Source: Lentisphaerota bacterium
GTDB lineage: Bacteria; Verrucomicrobiota; Kiritimatiellia; CAIQIC01; Lenti-01
Reading direction: 5' to 3'
Length of the DNA: 59,842 nucleotides
Assembly: GCA_012514035.1 (NCBI GenBank)
Contig: JAAZBB010000075.1
Coordinates: 64,876 to 124,717, forward strand
The notes beneath the pieces are model-generated. The model saw only the letters and a program-made list of their open reading frames with translations. It had not been told where the DNA came from and made no database searches. This document shows, piece by piece, positions 16,296 to 24,425 of the stretch; the first letter of the stretch is position 1; every line of letters starts with the position of its first letter. The position numbers and the translations under genes are program-made.

Positions 16296-18272
16296 ATGTT
16301 CAACCAGCTGAGAAACCGAAATTTTTATATTGTCCTGGGCGGGGATCTGGCGTTGTTTGTCATATCCCTGATACTCGCCTATGGCCTCCGATACTCCCTG
16401 GCCATTCCCCTCAAGATGTGGAAAAGCATCCTGCTGGTGCTGCCGGGGGTGTTGTTGGTCAAGACCGCCGTCTTCAGTGCCCTGGGAGTCTACCGGGGCA
16501 TGTGGCGGTACACCAGCATTCCCGACGCCGTGCGACTGGCCAAGGCTTCGGCGCTGGCAACCCTGATCCTGATTTCCATCCTCACCATCCTGTTCCAGTT
16601 TTCGGGCTATCCACGCTCTGTCTTTCTGGCCGATTGCATTTTCACAGTGTTTTTGTGCGGTGGCTTCCGGATCGGCATCCGGATGCTGCTCGCTCGGGGA
16701 AAGAACTGGCGGAATCTGCTGGCCCTGCAGGACGATGACGTTCCCGGGCGGCCGACCCGGCTGTTGATCATTGGGGCGGGGGATGCTGCGGCGAACATCA
16801 TCCGGGAGATTCAGGGAAATTCCAGGGCCCCATTCAAAATCCTGGGGTGCGTGGATGATAATCCCCGCAAGCGAGGCCAGATGATGCTCGATGTGCCGGT
16901 ATATGGCCCGATTAGCAAATTGCCGGTTCTGGCGAACCGGCTGCAGGCGCAGGAACTGCTGATCGCGATGCCCTCGGTGGTGGGAGATGACATGCGGCAG
17001 GTCGTTGTGTCCTGCAAGGCGGCCAGTCTGCCTTTCAAAACCTTGCCGTCGCTCAGTTCCCTTGTGGACGGCCGGGTCACGGTGAATGATGTCCGGGAAG
17101 TCGAATACGAGGATCTTCTTGGCCGCTCGCCGGTGTATTTGGACTGGCCGGGAATCAGCCAATGCCTGGAGGGCAGGACGGTGGTGGTGACGGGGGCGGG
17201 AGGGTCGATCGGGGCGGAACTCTGCCGGCAAATCCTGAGATTCAAGCCTGCCGCCCTGCTGCTGATCGAGGCCAATGAATTCAATCTGTACCGGATCGAG
17301 CAGGAACTGCGCAGCAGCCAGCGGGGGGTTGCCCTCTATCCAGCCATGGGGCGGGTTCAGGACCGGCCGCTGATGGAGAGTCTGCTGGCCCGCTATCGCC
17401 CGCAGATCGTGTTCCATGCCGCCGCCTGCAAGCATGTTCCCATGGTGGAACTCAACCCGTGGGAAGCCGTGGTGAACAATGTAACCGGCAGCGCGGTGCT
17501 GATGGATGTCGCTGAAAAATATGGCGTCGAACGCTTCGTGCTGGTTTCCACGGACAAGGCGGTGCGGCCGACCAGCGTGATGGGGGCCAGCAAGCGGGTG
17601 GTGGAAATCATCCTCCAGACGCGCGTACCCGGCCGGACCCGCTTCATGGCGGTACGGTTCGGCAATGTCCTGGGCTCTTCGGGGTCCGTCGTGCCGCTCT
17701 TTCAACAGCAAATCCGAAATGGCGGCCCGGTGACGGTCACCCATCAGGACATTACCCGATATTTCATGCTGACGTCTGAAGCCTGTCAACTGATCCTGCA
17801 GGCCGGGGCCATGGGGGCCGGGGGGGAGATCTTTATCCTCGAGATGGGTACCCCCGTACGAATTGCAGACATGGCCCGGGACATGATCCGGCTGTCCGGG
17901 AAAGTGCCCGATCAAGATATTCAAATCGTTTATACCGGTTTGCGTCCCGGCGAAAAACTCCATGAGGAGCTCATCACGCATGGCGAAGGCATCGTGGCCA
18001 CGGGGCATGATAAAATCATGGTGCTCCGGCGGCAGGCCGGGGGCGGGCAGGAACTGGAACTGGGCATCCGCGCCCAGATTGCCCGGCTGGAAACGGCAGC
18101 GCAATCCTTCGACCCCGCGCGCATTCAAGTGGCCCTACAGGAAATTGTCCCGGAATACAATCCCCCCGGCCCGAGGCAGCCCAATGAGCCGAGAATCCAT
18201 TGCCCTGTCCCACATCAGATTGCGTCTGCCGGGGATTCGCCTTCCCCAAAGGATTCCCCGGCCATAAATTAA
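16296..18272 (+). CDS. PglF/WbpM/CapD-type UDP-sugar 4,6-dehydratase (membrane-bound)
   Basis: 658 residues. Four N-terminal transmembrane segments (about residues 10-125) precede a CoA-binding-like Rossmann domain (TRLLIIGAGDAAANIIREIQ, about 150-300) and a C-terminal SDR dehydratase domain. The latter has VVTGAGGSIGAELCRQILRF for NAD binding, FHAAACKHVPMVELNPWEAV, STDKAVRPTSVMGASKRVVE (SMK variant of the catalytic triad) and RFGNVLGSSGSVVPLFQ. Length and order are those of WbpM/PglF, which convert UDP-GlcNAc to UDP-4-keto-6-deoxy-GlcNAc. With the aminotransferase, acetyltransferase and PglC-like genes it completes a bacillosamine-type route. The last 45 residues are Pro-rich and atypical. 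Confidence 0.92.
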   Translation: MFNQLRNRNFYIVLGGDLALFVISLILAYGLRYSLAIPLKMWKSILLVLPGVLLVKTAVFSALGVYRGMWRYTSIPDAVRLAKASALATLILISILTILFQFSGYPRSVFLADCIFTVFLCGGFRIGIRMLLARGKNWRNLLALQDDDVPGRPTRLLIIGAGDAAANIIREIQGNSRAPFKILGCVDDNPRKRGQMMLDVPVYGPISKLPVLANRLQAQELLIAMPSVVGDDMRQVVVSCKAASLPFKTLPSLSSLVDGRVTVNDVREVEYEDLLGRSPVYLDWPGISQCLEGRTVVVTGAGGSIGAELCRQILRFKPAALLLIEANEFNLYRIEQELRSSQRGVALYPAMGRVQDRPLMESLLARYRPQIVFHAAACKHVPMVELNPWEAVVNNVTGSAVLMDVAEKYGVERFVLVSTDKAVRPTSVMGASKRVVEIILQTRVPGRTRFMAVRFGNVLGSSGSVVPLFQQQIRNGGPVTVTHQDITRYFMLTSEACQLILQAGAMGAGGEIFILEMGTPVRIADMARDMIRLSGKVPDQDIQIVYTGLRPGEKLHEELITHGEGIVATGHDKIMVLRRQAGGGQELELGIRAQIARLETAAQSFDPARIQVALQEIVPEYNPPGPRQPNEPRIHCPVPHQIASAGDSPSPKDSPAIN

Positions 18273-18294
18273 GGTTGATTCTTATCTGGATGGC

Positions 18295-19578
18295 ATGCTA
18301 AAGAGACAGCTCGATATGATCCAGTTATATCGGAAATTGGCAATTATCGCTTTGGCGCTGGTTGTCGGAGGCGGAGTGGGACAGGCCGGGCCGGGTGACG
18401 GCATCGCCATCGGATCCTTCGTCTTCAGTCCCTATCTTGAACTGACGGGAGCCTATGATTCGAATGTCTACAAGGATCGCGACGATGAGATCGACGATAC
18501 CTTCTTCGAGCCTGAACTGGGGCTGCGTTTCAGTTCCTCCCTGGAAACCAACCTGTTCTCCATCCGGGGCAATGTGTTCTATTCCGATCGGCGGTATTCA
18601 TCCGAGGACAACCGGGATTTCGATTCCTATGGCGACAGCCTGGATGCACGATGGGGGGGGAATAAAACCCTGCTCCAGTTGATCCAGAGCTATCGTTCCC
18701 TTGATGAAAACGACCGTCACGCGGCGGACCTTGAATCTTCGCCCCTGGCGACCGATCTGGTTGAAGACAGCAATACACTCGATTTGCAGCGCGAGATTCA
18801 CCAGGTCGGGGCTCTGATCTCCCGCCGCATGTCGGACAAACTGGAGCTGGGGTTGTCCTACCGCTATTTCGCGGTGTTCTATGATGACGAGGCCAACGAT
18901 CGGCTGGGGCCCGGCACGTTGGTGGTTCCGAACGGCCTGGACCTGGATGAACATGGCTTGCAACTCGACGGGGCGCTGAAGCTCACGGATAAAACCGATC
19001 TGACCCTGACCCTGCGCCAGAGCCGGCAGACCCAGGAGAGCACGGATGACGCCGCTGATTCCACGGTGGCCCGGCTCGGTCTACAAAGCCAGGGGACCCA
19101 GAAGCTGGTATATCATGCCGGCGCGGGTCTGGAGCGCTATCAGCGTCCGCTGGATACCGACGATGAGACCGAGTGGTTCTTTAACTTCAACGTCGGCGCG
19201 GACTGGTACATCACGGAAAAGCTGACTCTCCGCTGCGGCGGCTATAACGGAGCCCAGTTTTCGGCATTTTATACCCAAAACGCCCTAGAATACATCAGTG
19301 GCTGGGTGGGGCTGGGGTATCGCTGGAAGCCCAGCACGATTTTCTCCGTTCGCGGGGTCTACCGAGTTGACGACTATCTGGATCCGGTGACTCATGAAGG
19401 CGTGACCCGCGACCGGAAGGACGAGCGCATTGAAGGCCATGCCCGTATGGATTACATTGTCCCGGGCAACTTCCTGCGTTTCCACCTGCAATTCAGCTAT
19501 GACGAAGTGGATTCCAATTTCGATTTTACCGACTATGTGGACAAGCGCGTCGTCATGGGCGCAACCATCTGTTACTAG
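18295..19578 (+). CDS. Outer-membrane beta-barrel protein of the polysaccharide locus
   Basis: 427 residues, or 420 if the ATG at 18316 is used. The signal peptide has a hydrophobic core LAIIALALVVGGGVGQAG. The mature part begins IAIGSFVFSPYLELTGAYDS and consists of alternating amphipathic strands rich in Tyr and Asp (YRYFAVFYDD, LTLTLRQSRQTQ, RFHLQFSYDEVDSNFDF), ending in VVMGATICY with a C-terminal aromatic residue as for barrel proteins. This resembles the BBP2-type barrels found in exopolysaccharide clusters, which may form an export pore. It lies 22 nt after the dehydratase gene. The function is inferred from context. Confidence 0.75.
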   Translation: MLKRQLDMIQLYRKLAIIALALVVGGGVGQAGPGDGIAIGSFVFSPYLELTGAYDSNVYKDRDDEIDDTFFEPELGLRFSSSLETNLFSIRGNVFYSDRRYSSEDNRDFDSYGDSLDARWGGNKTLLQLIQSYRSLDENDRHAADLESSPLATDLVEDSNTLDLQREIHQVGALISRRMSDKLELGLSYRYFAVFYDDEANDRLGPGTLVVPNGLDLDEHGLQLDGALKLTDKTDLTLTLRQSRQTQESTDDAADSTVARLGLQSQGTQKLVYHAGAGLERYQRPLDTDDETEWFFNFNVGADWYITEKLTLRCGGYNGAQFSAFYTQNALEYISGWVGLGYRWKPSTIFSVRGVYRVDDYLDPVTHEGVTRDRKDERIEGHARMDYIVPGNFLRFHLQFSYDEVDSNFDFTDYVDKRVVMGATICY

Positions 19579-19602
19579 ACAGGCAAGCAACCGGAGGCAA
19601 TC

Positions 19603-20208
19603 ATGAGTTCGGCAATCCGTTGGCTAGGTGTACTTGGATGTCTGATGGGCGCAGTGGCCTTCGGGGACTTTACCAAACCCGCCCTGGAACAGTTGCAGGC
19701 GGCGGCGGAAAACCCCGCGCAACTCGGCGCCTTGCTACGCGATGCCTCGCCCGATCAGGCGGCGGAAACCGCGAAGGACGTGATCATCGAGATCATCCAA
19801 CTGGACCTGAAGCCGGAAGAACGCGATGCGCGAGCCGCCTCTTTGATGGATCAGCTTTTTCTGGCCATGCCGACGGATACCTGGCCCGCTCTGGCGATTT
19901 CCTTCGGCCGGTTTGTCGCGGCCAGTCCTGCCGCGACCATGAGCCCATCCCTTTTGTCTGCCATCCATCAGGCGATCATCCGGGTGGGAGATGTTGACCT
20001 CGGCGAGGCGTTTGGCAACGCCTTCAATCTGGCCATGCAGACCGTGGCCGGCAAGCCGGCTGGCGGCAAGACGGTGCCGCCGCAGCCGCCGCCGCCCCCC
20101 GTGGCTCTCCCACGCGAGGGCACCCCCCCCGGCCCCCCTCCTGGGCCTCCTCCGCGGCCCCCCCGTCCGCCCGTCCCTCCTCCCTACGAGGGGCAGAGTC
20201 TCAACTGA
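19603..20208 (+). CDS. Small secreted protein with Pro-rich tail, unknown function
   Basis: 201 residues with a strong ribosome-binding site (GGAGG, 19593-19597) 5 nt before the ATG. Residues 1-21 form a signal peptide (core WLGVLGCLMGAVAFG). Residues 25-145 are predicted alpha-helical and Ala-rich. From about residue 155 the chain turns into a proline-rich tail with runs such as PPQPPPPPVALP and PPGPPPGPPPRPPRPP, ending PYEGQSLN. I do not recognise the family. It follows the barrel gene by 24 nt and is probably co-transcribed, so a periplasmic or surface role linked to glycan export is possible. Confidence 0.7.
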   Translation: MSSAIRWLGVLGCLMGAVAFGDFTKPALEQLQAAAENPAQLGALLRDASPDQAAETAKDVIIEIIQLDLKPEERDARAASLMDQLFLAMPTDTWPALAISFGRFVAASPAATMSPSLLSAIHQAIIRVGDVDLGEAFGNAFNLAMQTVAGKPAGGKTVPPQPPPPPVALPREGTPPGPPPGPPPRPPRPPVPPPYEGQSLN

Positions 20209-20255
20209 CGCGGTGCTTTCTGGTCGCCCGCCCGCCGCCCTGCGCAGCGGCCGTC

Positions 20256-21191
20256 TCAGCGGTTCTCTTCGTACCAGGCGATTGTGTTTCGAAGCCCGGT
20301 TGCGAGGTCCACCTTGGCCCCAAACCCGAAGTATTCCCGGGCGCGCCGGGTGTCCAGAACCCGCCGCGGTTGGCCGTCGGGTTGCGTGGTGTCCCAGATG
20401 ATTCGGCCCTGAAAGCTTGTTAGTCCGGCGATTTGTGTCGTGAGGTCCCCGATCCTGATTTCGCGTCCGGTGCCGATATTAACCGGTTCCGGCCCATCAT
20501 AGCGTTCGGCCGCCAGAACGATGGCTTTGGCGCAGTCCGTCACGTAGAGGAATTCGCGCGCAGCCTTGCCCGTGCCCCAGACAACGATCTCCGGTGCGCC
20601 GGCCTCGCGGGCTTCGACGCATTTCCGGATGAGGGCGGGGATGACATGGGATGAGGCCGGGTCAAAGTTGTCCCGGGGGCCATAGAGATTGACCGGAAGC
20701 AGAAAGATCGCATTGAAGCCGTACTGCCGGCGGTAGGCTTGGGCCTGGACCAGCATCATCTTCTTGGCCAGGCCGTAGGGCGCGTTGGTTTCCTCGGGAT
20801 ACCCGTTCCAGAGATCATCTTCGCGAAAGGGGACGGGAGTGTTCTTGGGATAGGCGCAGACCGTTCCGAGCGCCACCAGTTTCTCGACCTTCCGCAGACG
20901 GGCCTCTTCCAGGACAAACAGGTCCATGACCATGTTCTGGAAATAGAAGTCGCCGGGGCGTTCGCGGTTGGCGCCGATCCCCCCGACCAGGGCCGCTAAA
21001 TGGATCACCAGATCAGGTCGGAACTCGGCAAACATCCGGCGCACCTCCGCGCACTCCGTCAAGTCGTAGTCTTTCCGGAGAGGAATGAAGATCTGGCGGC
21101 AGCCGCGGGCCTGGAGGGCTTCAACAACGAAACCGCCCAGAAATCCGGCCCCGCCGGTGATCAGAATACGCTGGGATGGCAGGTCCATCAT
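20256..21191 (-). CDS. fcl: GDP-L-fucose synthase
   Basis: 311 residues, an extended SDR enzyme. Seen: [20 protein letters not shown] for NADPH binding, [20 protein letters not shown] (typical GDP-fucose synthase segment), [39 protein letters not shown] with the catalytic Tyr and Lys, [20 protein letters not shown] and [20 protein letters not shown]. It converts GDP-4-keto-6-deoxymannose to GDP-L-fucose in the cytoplasm. It lies opposite and convergent to the main glycan operon, 47 nt from its last gene, and may supply one of its sugars. The partner GDP-mannose dehydratase is not in this window. Confidence 0.93.
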   Translation of the reverse strand: MMDLPSQRILITGGAGFLGGFVVEALQARGCRQIFIPLRKDYDLTECAEVRRMFAEFRPDLVIHLAALVGGIGANRERPGDFYFQNMVMDLFVLEEARLRKVEKLVALGTVCAYPKNTPVPFREDDLWNGYPEETNAPYGLAKKMMLVQAQAYRRQYGFNAIFLLPVNLYGPRDNFDPASSHVIPALIRKCVEAREAGAPEIVVWGTGKAAREFLYVTDCAKAIVLAAERYDGPEPVNIGTGREIRIGDLTTQIAGLTSFQGRIIWDTTQPDGQPRRVLDTRRAREYFGFGAKVDLATGLRNTIAWYEENR

Positions 21192-21243
21192 GGCATCACG
21201 TCAGGTGGCGGTCCTCGTCCCAGGCGGGCTCCTTGCGTTGAAG

Positions 21244-21320
21244 TGGTCGGGGCGGAGGGATTTGAACCCTCGACTTTCAGCTCCCAAAGCTGACGCGCTA
21301 CCAGACTGCGCTACGCCCCG
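21244..21320 (-). tRNA. tRNA-Pro (anticodon TGG)
   Basis: A cloverleaf folds on the minus strand. Acceptor stem CGGGGCG pairs with CGCCCCG; the anticodon loop TTTGGGA (anticodon TGG) is closed by TCAGC/GCTGA; the T arm is GAGGG-TTCAAAT-CCCTC. The discriminator A and an encoded CCA follow (21247-21244). Total length is 77 nt. Confidence 0.97.
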
Positions 21321-21391
21321 GCGCGCCTTGGATTGGAGTCATTGTGCCTGGCCGGCGGCAAAAAACAATCCCGGACCTCGGGTCTGCCAAG

Positions 21392-21418
21392 AAAAAACCT
21401 CCGAAAACTCGGAGGTTT
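21392..21418 (-). terminator. Rho-independent terminator after tRNA-Asp
   Basis: A perfect 10-bp stem (21395-21404 with 21409-21418, AAACCTCCGA/TCGGAGGTTT) encloses a 4-nt loop. On the minus strand it runs into six T residues (complement of 21392-21397). It lies 11 nt downstream of tRNA-Asp and 71 nt upstream of tRNA-Pro, which suggests that the two tRNAs are separate transcripts. Confidence 0.85.
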
Positions 21419-21428
21419 CAATTTTCAG

Positions 21429-21505
21429 TGGCGGGGTCGACGGGACTTGAACCCGCAACACCCAGATCGACAGTCTGGTACTCTAACCAATTGAGCTACG
21501 ACCCC
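21429..21505 (-). tRNA. tRNA-Asp (anticodon GTC)
   Basis: A cloverleaf on the minus strand: acceptor GGGGTCG/CGACCCC, anticodon stem CCAGA/TCTGG with loop CTGTCGA (anticodon GTC), and T arm GCGGG-TTCAAGT-CCCGT. Discriminator G and CCA are encoded (21432-21429). Length is 77 nt. Confidence 0.97.
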
Positions 21506-21524
21506 GTGCCCAAAAATCACGCCG

Positions 21525-21552
21525 AAGATAACGGATCAGGAGCGGCTTGCAA
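21525..21552 (-). promoter_or_regulatory. Possible promoter of tRNA-Asp
   Basis: On the minus strand TTGCAA (21552-21547) and TATCTT (21530-21525) are 16 nt apart, and the -10 box ends 19 nt before the tRNA 5' end. Each box matches the sigma-70 consensus in four of six positions, so this is only a candidate. Confidence 0.35.
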
Positions 21553-21674
21553 GCGGAAAAAGAGGGTGAATCCGAACCGGTTGCCGCAGAGTCCGCCGGG
21601 AGAAGAACGAGTGTGCCGATTGAGGAGCGAATCTCGCTCGGCCTCTGTGCTTTCCGCAGCAAAGTGCGGGGGGG

Positions 21675-22487
21675 TTATTGGTCTGCGCGCTGGCGCACGA
21701 CCTCAAAAAGCAGGATCGTGGCGGCGGCGGCGACATTGAGGGAGTCGGCCTGGCCGCGCATCGGAATGCGCACCAGTTCGTCGGCCTGAGTCATCCAGGT
21801 CTCGCTGAGGCCGAACTGTTCGGCGCCAACGACAATGGCGATGGGCCGGGTCATGTCAACATCCGTATAGTTTTTCCGGGCGTGGGGGGAGGCGGCGAGG
21901 ATGCCGATGCCATGGGTTTTCAACCAGGCGAGGGTTTCGACGGTGCTGGCTTCGGCGACGGGGACAGTGAACAGGGTGCCGATGCTGGCGCGGACCACGT
22001 TGGGATTGTTGATATCGGTGCAGCGGTCGCAGACGATGACCGCGTCCGCCCCGGCGGCATCGGCGGTGCGCAGCATGGTGCCGAGATTGCCGGGCTTTTC
22101 GATGTGTTCGGCGACGACGATCAAGGGATTCGCGGGCAGTTCCAGATCTGCCAAGGTGCGACGGACCTGGGGGCAGAGCGCCAGCAGGCCTTCCGGCCGG
22201 TCGCGATAGGCGATCTTCCGGAAGACAGGCTCAGAGCACTCGAACATTGGCACGTTCTGCTCCGCGCAGCGGGCGACGAGCGCCGGCTCGTTCCGGCCCT
22301 GATAGAGGGCCGGGCAGAAGAACAGCTTGCGGACGGGAATCTGATTGTCGAGGGCGCGCTTGACCTCCCGATAGCCTTCCACGATCAGAAGCGCCTGCTC
22401 ATCGCGGTGTGACCGCTGGCGCAGCTTGACGACTTCCTTGATGCCGGCGTTCTGAAGGCTGGAAACAGGCTGGGGAAGAGCAGGCAT
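21675..22487 (-). CDS. SpoU/TrmH-family RNA 2'-O-methyltransferase
   Basis: 270 residues from ATG 22487; an in-frame ATG at 22508 lies inside the repeat-like sequence upstream and is less likely. An N-terminal substrate-binding domain (LLIVEGYREVKRALDNQIPV) precedes the SPOUT knot domain with all three motifs: VVAEHIEKPGNLGTMLRTAD, IAIVVGAEQFGLSETWM and IPMRGQADSLNVAAAATILL. These proteins form a dimer and methylate a ribose 2'-OH in rRNA or tRNA using AdoMet. The form with an N-terminal SpoU-substrate-binding domain resembles RlmB/TsnR-like 23S rRNA enzymes, but the target nucleotide cannot be deduced. Confidence 0.9.
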   Translation of the reverse strand: MPALPQPVSSLQNAGIKEVVKLRQRSHRDEQALLIVEGYREVKRALDNQIPVRKLFFCPALYQGRNEPALVARCAEQNVPMFECSEPVFRKIAYRDRPEGLLALCPQVRRTLADLELPANPLIVVAEHIEKPGNLGTMLRTADAAGADAVIVCDRCTDINNPNVVRASIGTLFTVPVAEASTVETLAWLKTHGIGILAASPHARKNYTDVDMTRPIAIVVGAEQFGLSETWMTQADELVRIPMRGQADSLNVAAAATILLFEVVRQRADQ

Positions 22488-22497
22488 TGTGCAGGTC

Positions 22498-22530
22498 TCA
22501 ATGTCCAATATCCAATGACCAATAGCTAAT
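22498..22530. repeat. Degenerate tandem repeat of a TCCAAT-like unit
   Basis: Just upstream of the SpoU gene are short degenerate copies of an (A/T)GTCCAAT-like unit: TGTCCAAT, TATCCAAT, TGACCAAT. The low-complexity style is like that of the insert at 14861, so both could be dispersed repeats of this genome. Confidence 0.5.
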
Positions 22531-22570
22531 CATCAAATGGAATTCCTGACATCTGCCCGCTGACTTCAGA

Positions 22571-23581
22571 TCACGATTTCCACGACTTTTTGCGGGGGGA
22601 AAGGCCCAAGAGGTCGACGGATCGGGCGAGGCCATAGAGGAAATAGAGCACGATCAGGCGGAAGAACAAAACCGGCGAGTTGGCCCGGTCGGCGATGAGC
22701 AGGGCCGGACCGACCGTGACAGCCGCCAGGGGCATCAGCCAGAGCAGGTGCCATGGGGACAGCAGGCAGGCCAGAATCAGGCCCAGCGCCGCCAACACCA
22801 GGGACAGGAGGAAGGCGATGGAGAAGAAGATGGCATGGGCGCCGGCTTTTCCGCCGGAGCTTTTCAGAATGGTGGCGTAGGCTTTGCGATTGGCGTGCCA
22901 GAGCTGCTGGCGGTAGTACTGCCGGAGGGTGGCGGGTTCGCCCAGGTGTGTCACGCGCAGGGTGGGCAGGGCGAGGACGTGGCATCCGGCCTGCTCGGCA
23001 CGAAAGGCGAAGTCGGTATCTTCCCCGGTGGTGAGCGTTTCATCGAAGGCGGGCACCACATCGAGCAATTTACGGTTGAACAGCATGTTGCGGGTCGTGA
23101 TGAGCCGAAAGGCGCCGGAGGTGATGGGTGCGGGCCCGGCGGCCTGGGCGGCGCCATGCTTGTGGCGCCAATGAGCGTGCCAGGCGCGCTGGATCCAATT
23201 ACCGGCTTCGGATGGCTGCACCGGATAGCCCAGCAGGACGGGCAGGGGCTTCAGAAGCCAGGGGACGGCGTGTTGGAGCCAGTCCCGGTCAGGCATGCAA
23301 TCGGCGTCGAGATAGGCCAGGAATCCGCCGCGGGCAGCCTGCAGGGCGCGGTTGCGGCAGACGGGGATCGAGGCGCCGGGCAGCACCAGGCATTCGTCGA
23401 AGTCGACCATGCGGGCAACCTCGACGGTGGCATCGGAGCTGCCGCCATCCACCAGAATGGTTTCGAGGCTCCAGCCGGCGGGCAGATCAAGCTTATCGAG
23501 AGCTGTCTTGAGGCCCGGGATGTGACGCTCTTCGTTGAGGGCGACGACCATGATGGACAGGACATGGAACTCGGCGTTCAT
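22571..23581 (-). CDS. GT2 family glycosyltransferase with C-terminal membrane segments
   Basis: 336 residues from an ATG that overlaps the upstream stop as ATGA. The GT-A fold is clear: LSIMVVALNEERHIPGLKTA, TILVDGGSSDATVEVARMVD, FLAYLDADCMPDRDWLQHAV (with the DxD metal site as DAD), NMLFNRKLLDVVPAFDETLT and GEDTDFAFRAEQAGCHVLAL (the ED acid region). Two or three hydrophobic stretches after residue 245 anchor it in the inner membrane. It is an inverting glycosyltransferase of unknown acceptor. It lies between two RNA methyltransferase genes, away from the glycan locus, so its role is unclear. Confidence 0.88.
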   Translation of the reverse strand: MNAEFHVLSIMVVALNEERHIPGLKTALDKLDLPAGWSLETILVDGGSSDATVEVARMVDFDECLVLPGASIPVCRNRALQAARGGFLAYLDADCMPDRDWLQHAVPWLLKPLPVLLGYPVQPSEAGNWIQRAWHAHWRHKHGAAQAAGPAPITSGAFRLITTRNMLFNRKLLDVVPAFDETLTTGEDTDFAFRAEQAGCHVLALPTLRVTHLGEPATLRQYYRQQLWHANRKAYATILKSSGGKAGAHAIFFSIAFLLSLVLAALGLILACLLSPWHLLWLMPLAAVTVGPALLIADRANSPVLFFRLIVLYFLYGLARSVDLLGLSPRKKSWKS

Positions 23582-24315
23582 GGCTTGGGGGGGAGGTGGC
23601 TGGCGGCCCATTGGGTCTGCGCCGCCATGCCGAGCAGGATCTGGACATCCTTTTCCGTAAGAGGGCCGCGGGAAAAAATGCGGCGGATGCCGAGCATCAT
23701 GTGGTCGGCGGTCTCCGGGGTCATGAAGCCGATCTCCAGCAGGGCGCGCCGCCATTTGGCAAACATGGCTTCCCGCATGGCGGCGGGGCACTCGAGCGAG
23801 CGTTCCTGCGGAGGCTCGAAGGCACCGGAGGCGACAAACAGTTCATAGGTGCAGATCATGACGGCCATGGCCACATTCAGGGACTTGTAGGCGTCGGATG
23901 AGGGGATGCGAATGAACTGGGTGCAGAGGGCGAGGTCGTCGAGGGAGAGGCCGTTGTCCTCCGAGCCGAAGAGGATGGCAACGGGGGTATCCAGCGCGGC
24001 TGCGAGCAGACGCGGCGCCCATTCGCGCGGGGTTTTGGCGTGGTCGCGGTAAAGCCCGCCGCGGTTGGAGGTCCCGGCGACAAGGCCGCAGTCGGCGACT
24101 GCTTCGGCTGTCGTGTCGCAGACCCGGCGCCGGGCGAGGATTTCGCCTGCATGGCAAGCCATTTGCTGGGCCTCTTCCATGTTCATGCCCGTCCGCGGAT
24201 TCACCAGCACGAGCTGCGAGAGTCCCATGTTCATCATGGCACGGCAGACGGAGCCGACATTGCCGCCATAGACGGGATTAACCATCACAATCCGGATGTG
24301 GTCGAGCGGGGACAT
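23578..24315 (-). CDS. trmJ: TrmJ-type tRNA 2'-O-methyltransferase
   Basis: 245 residues from ATG 24315, chosen because IRIVMVNPVYGGNVGSVCRA is the normal start of the SPOUT domain of this subgroup. Further motifs are VLVNPRTGMNMEEAQQMACH, PVAILFGSEDNGLSLDDLAL and IPSSDAYKSLNVAMAVMICT. The arrangement is that of TrmJ, which methylates the ribose at position 32 of some tRNAs. A C-terminal helical tail (residues 190-245) is also usual for TrmJ. The gene overlaps the GT2 gene by 4 nt and lies divergent to the subtilase gene. Confidence 0.85.
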   Translation of the reverse strand: MSPLDHIRIVMVNPVYGGNVGSVCRAMMNMGLSQLVLVNPRTGMNMEEAQQMACHAGEILARRRVCDTTAEAVADCGLVAGTSNRGGLYRDHAKTPREWAPRLLAAALDTPVAILFGSEDNGLSLDDLALCTQFIRIPSSDAYKSLNVAMAVMICTYELFVASGAFEPPQERSLECPAAMREAMFAKWRRALLEIGFMTPETADHMMLGIRRIFSRGPLTEKDVQILLGMAAQTQWAASHLPPKP

Positions 24316-24389
24316 TGGCAGGGATGATAGCGGATGGGAGGGGAAAAGCAAATCCAGCCCCGCCGGCGGCAGCGGAAATCCGACCCCTT

Positions 24390-24418
24390 TGGACAAGGCT
24401 TCGCAAACCCGATATAGT
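24390..24418 (+). promoter_or_regulatory. Strong sigma-70-like promoter placed for a leaderless mRNA
   Basis: TGGACA (24390-24395), a 17-nt spacer and TATAGT (24413-24418) each match five of six consensus bases. The ATG of the subtilase gene begins 7 nt after the -10 box, just where transcription would start. If the start codon is right, the mRNA has almost no leader. Confidence 0.6.
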
Positions 24419-24425
24419 GTCGGGG

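Noticed and set aside
16269-18128. 619-codon minus-strand frame opposite the dehydratase
   Set aside because: Mirror frame of a gene with complete motifs; no domain or ribosome-binding site.
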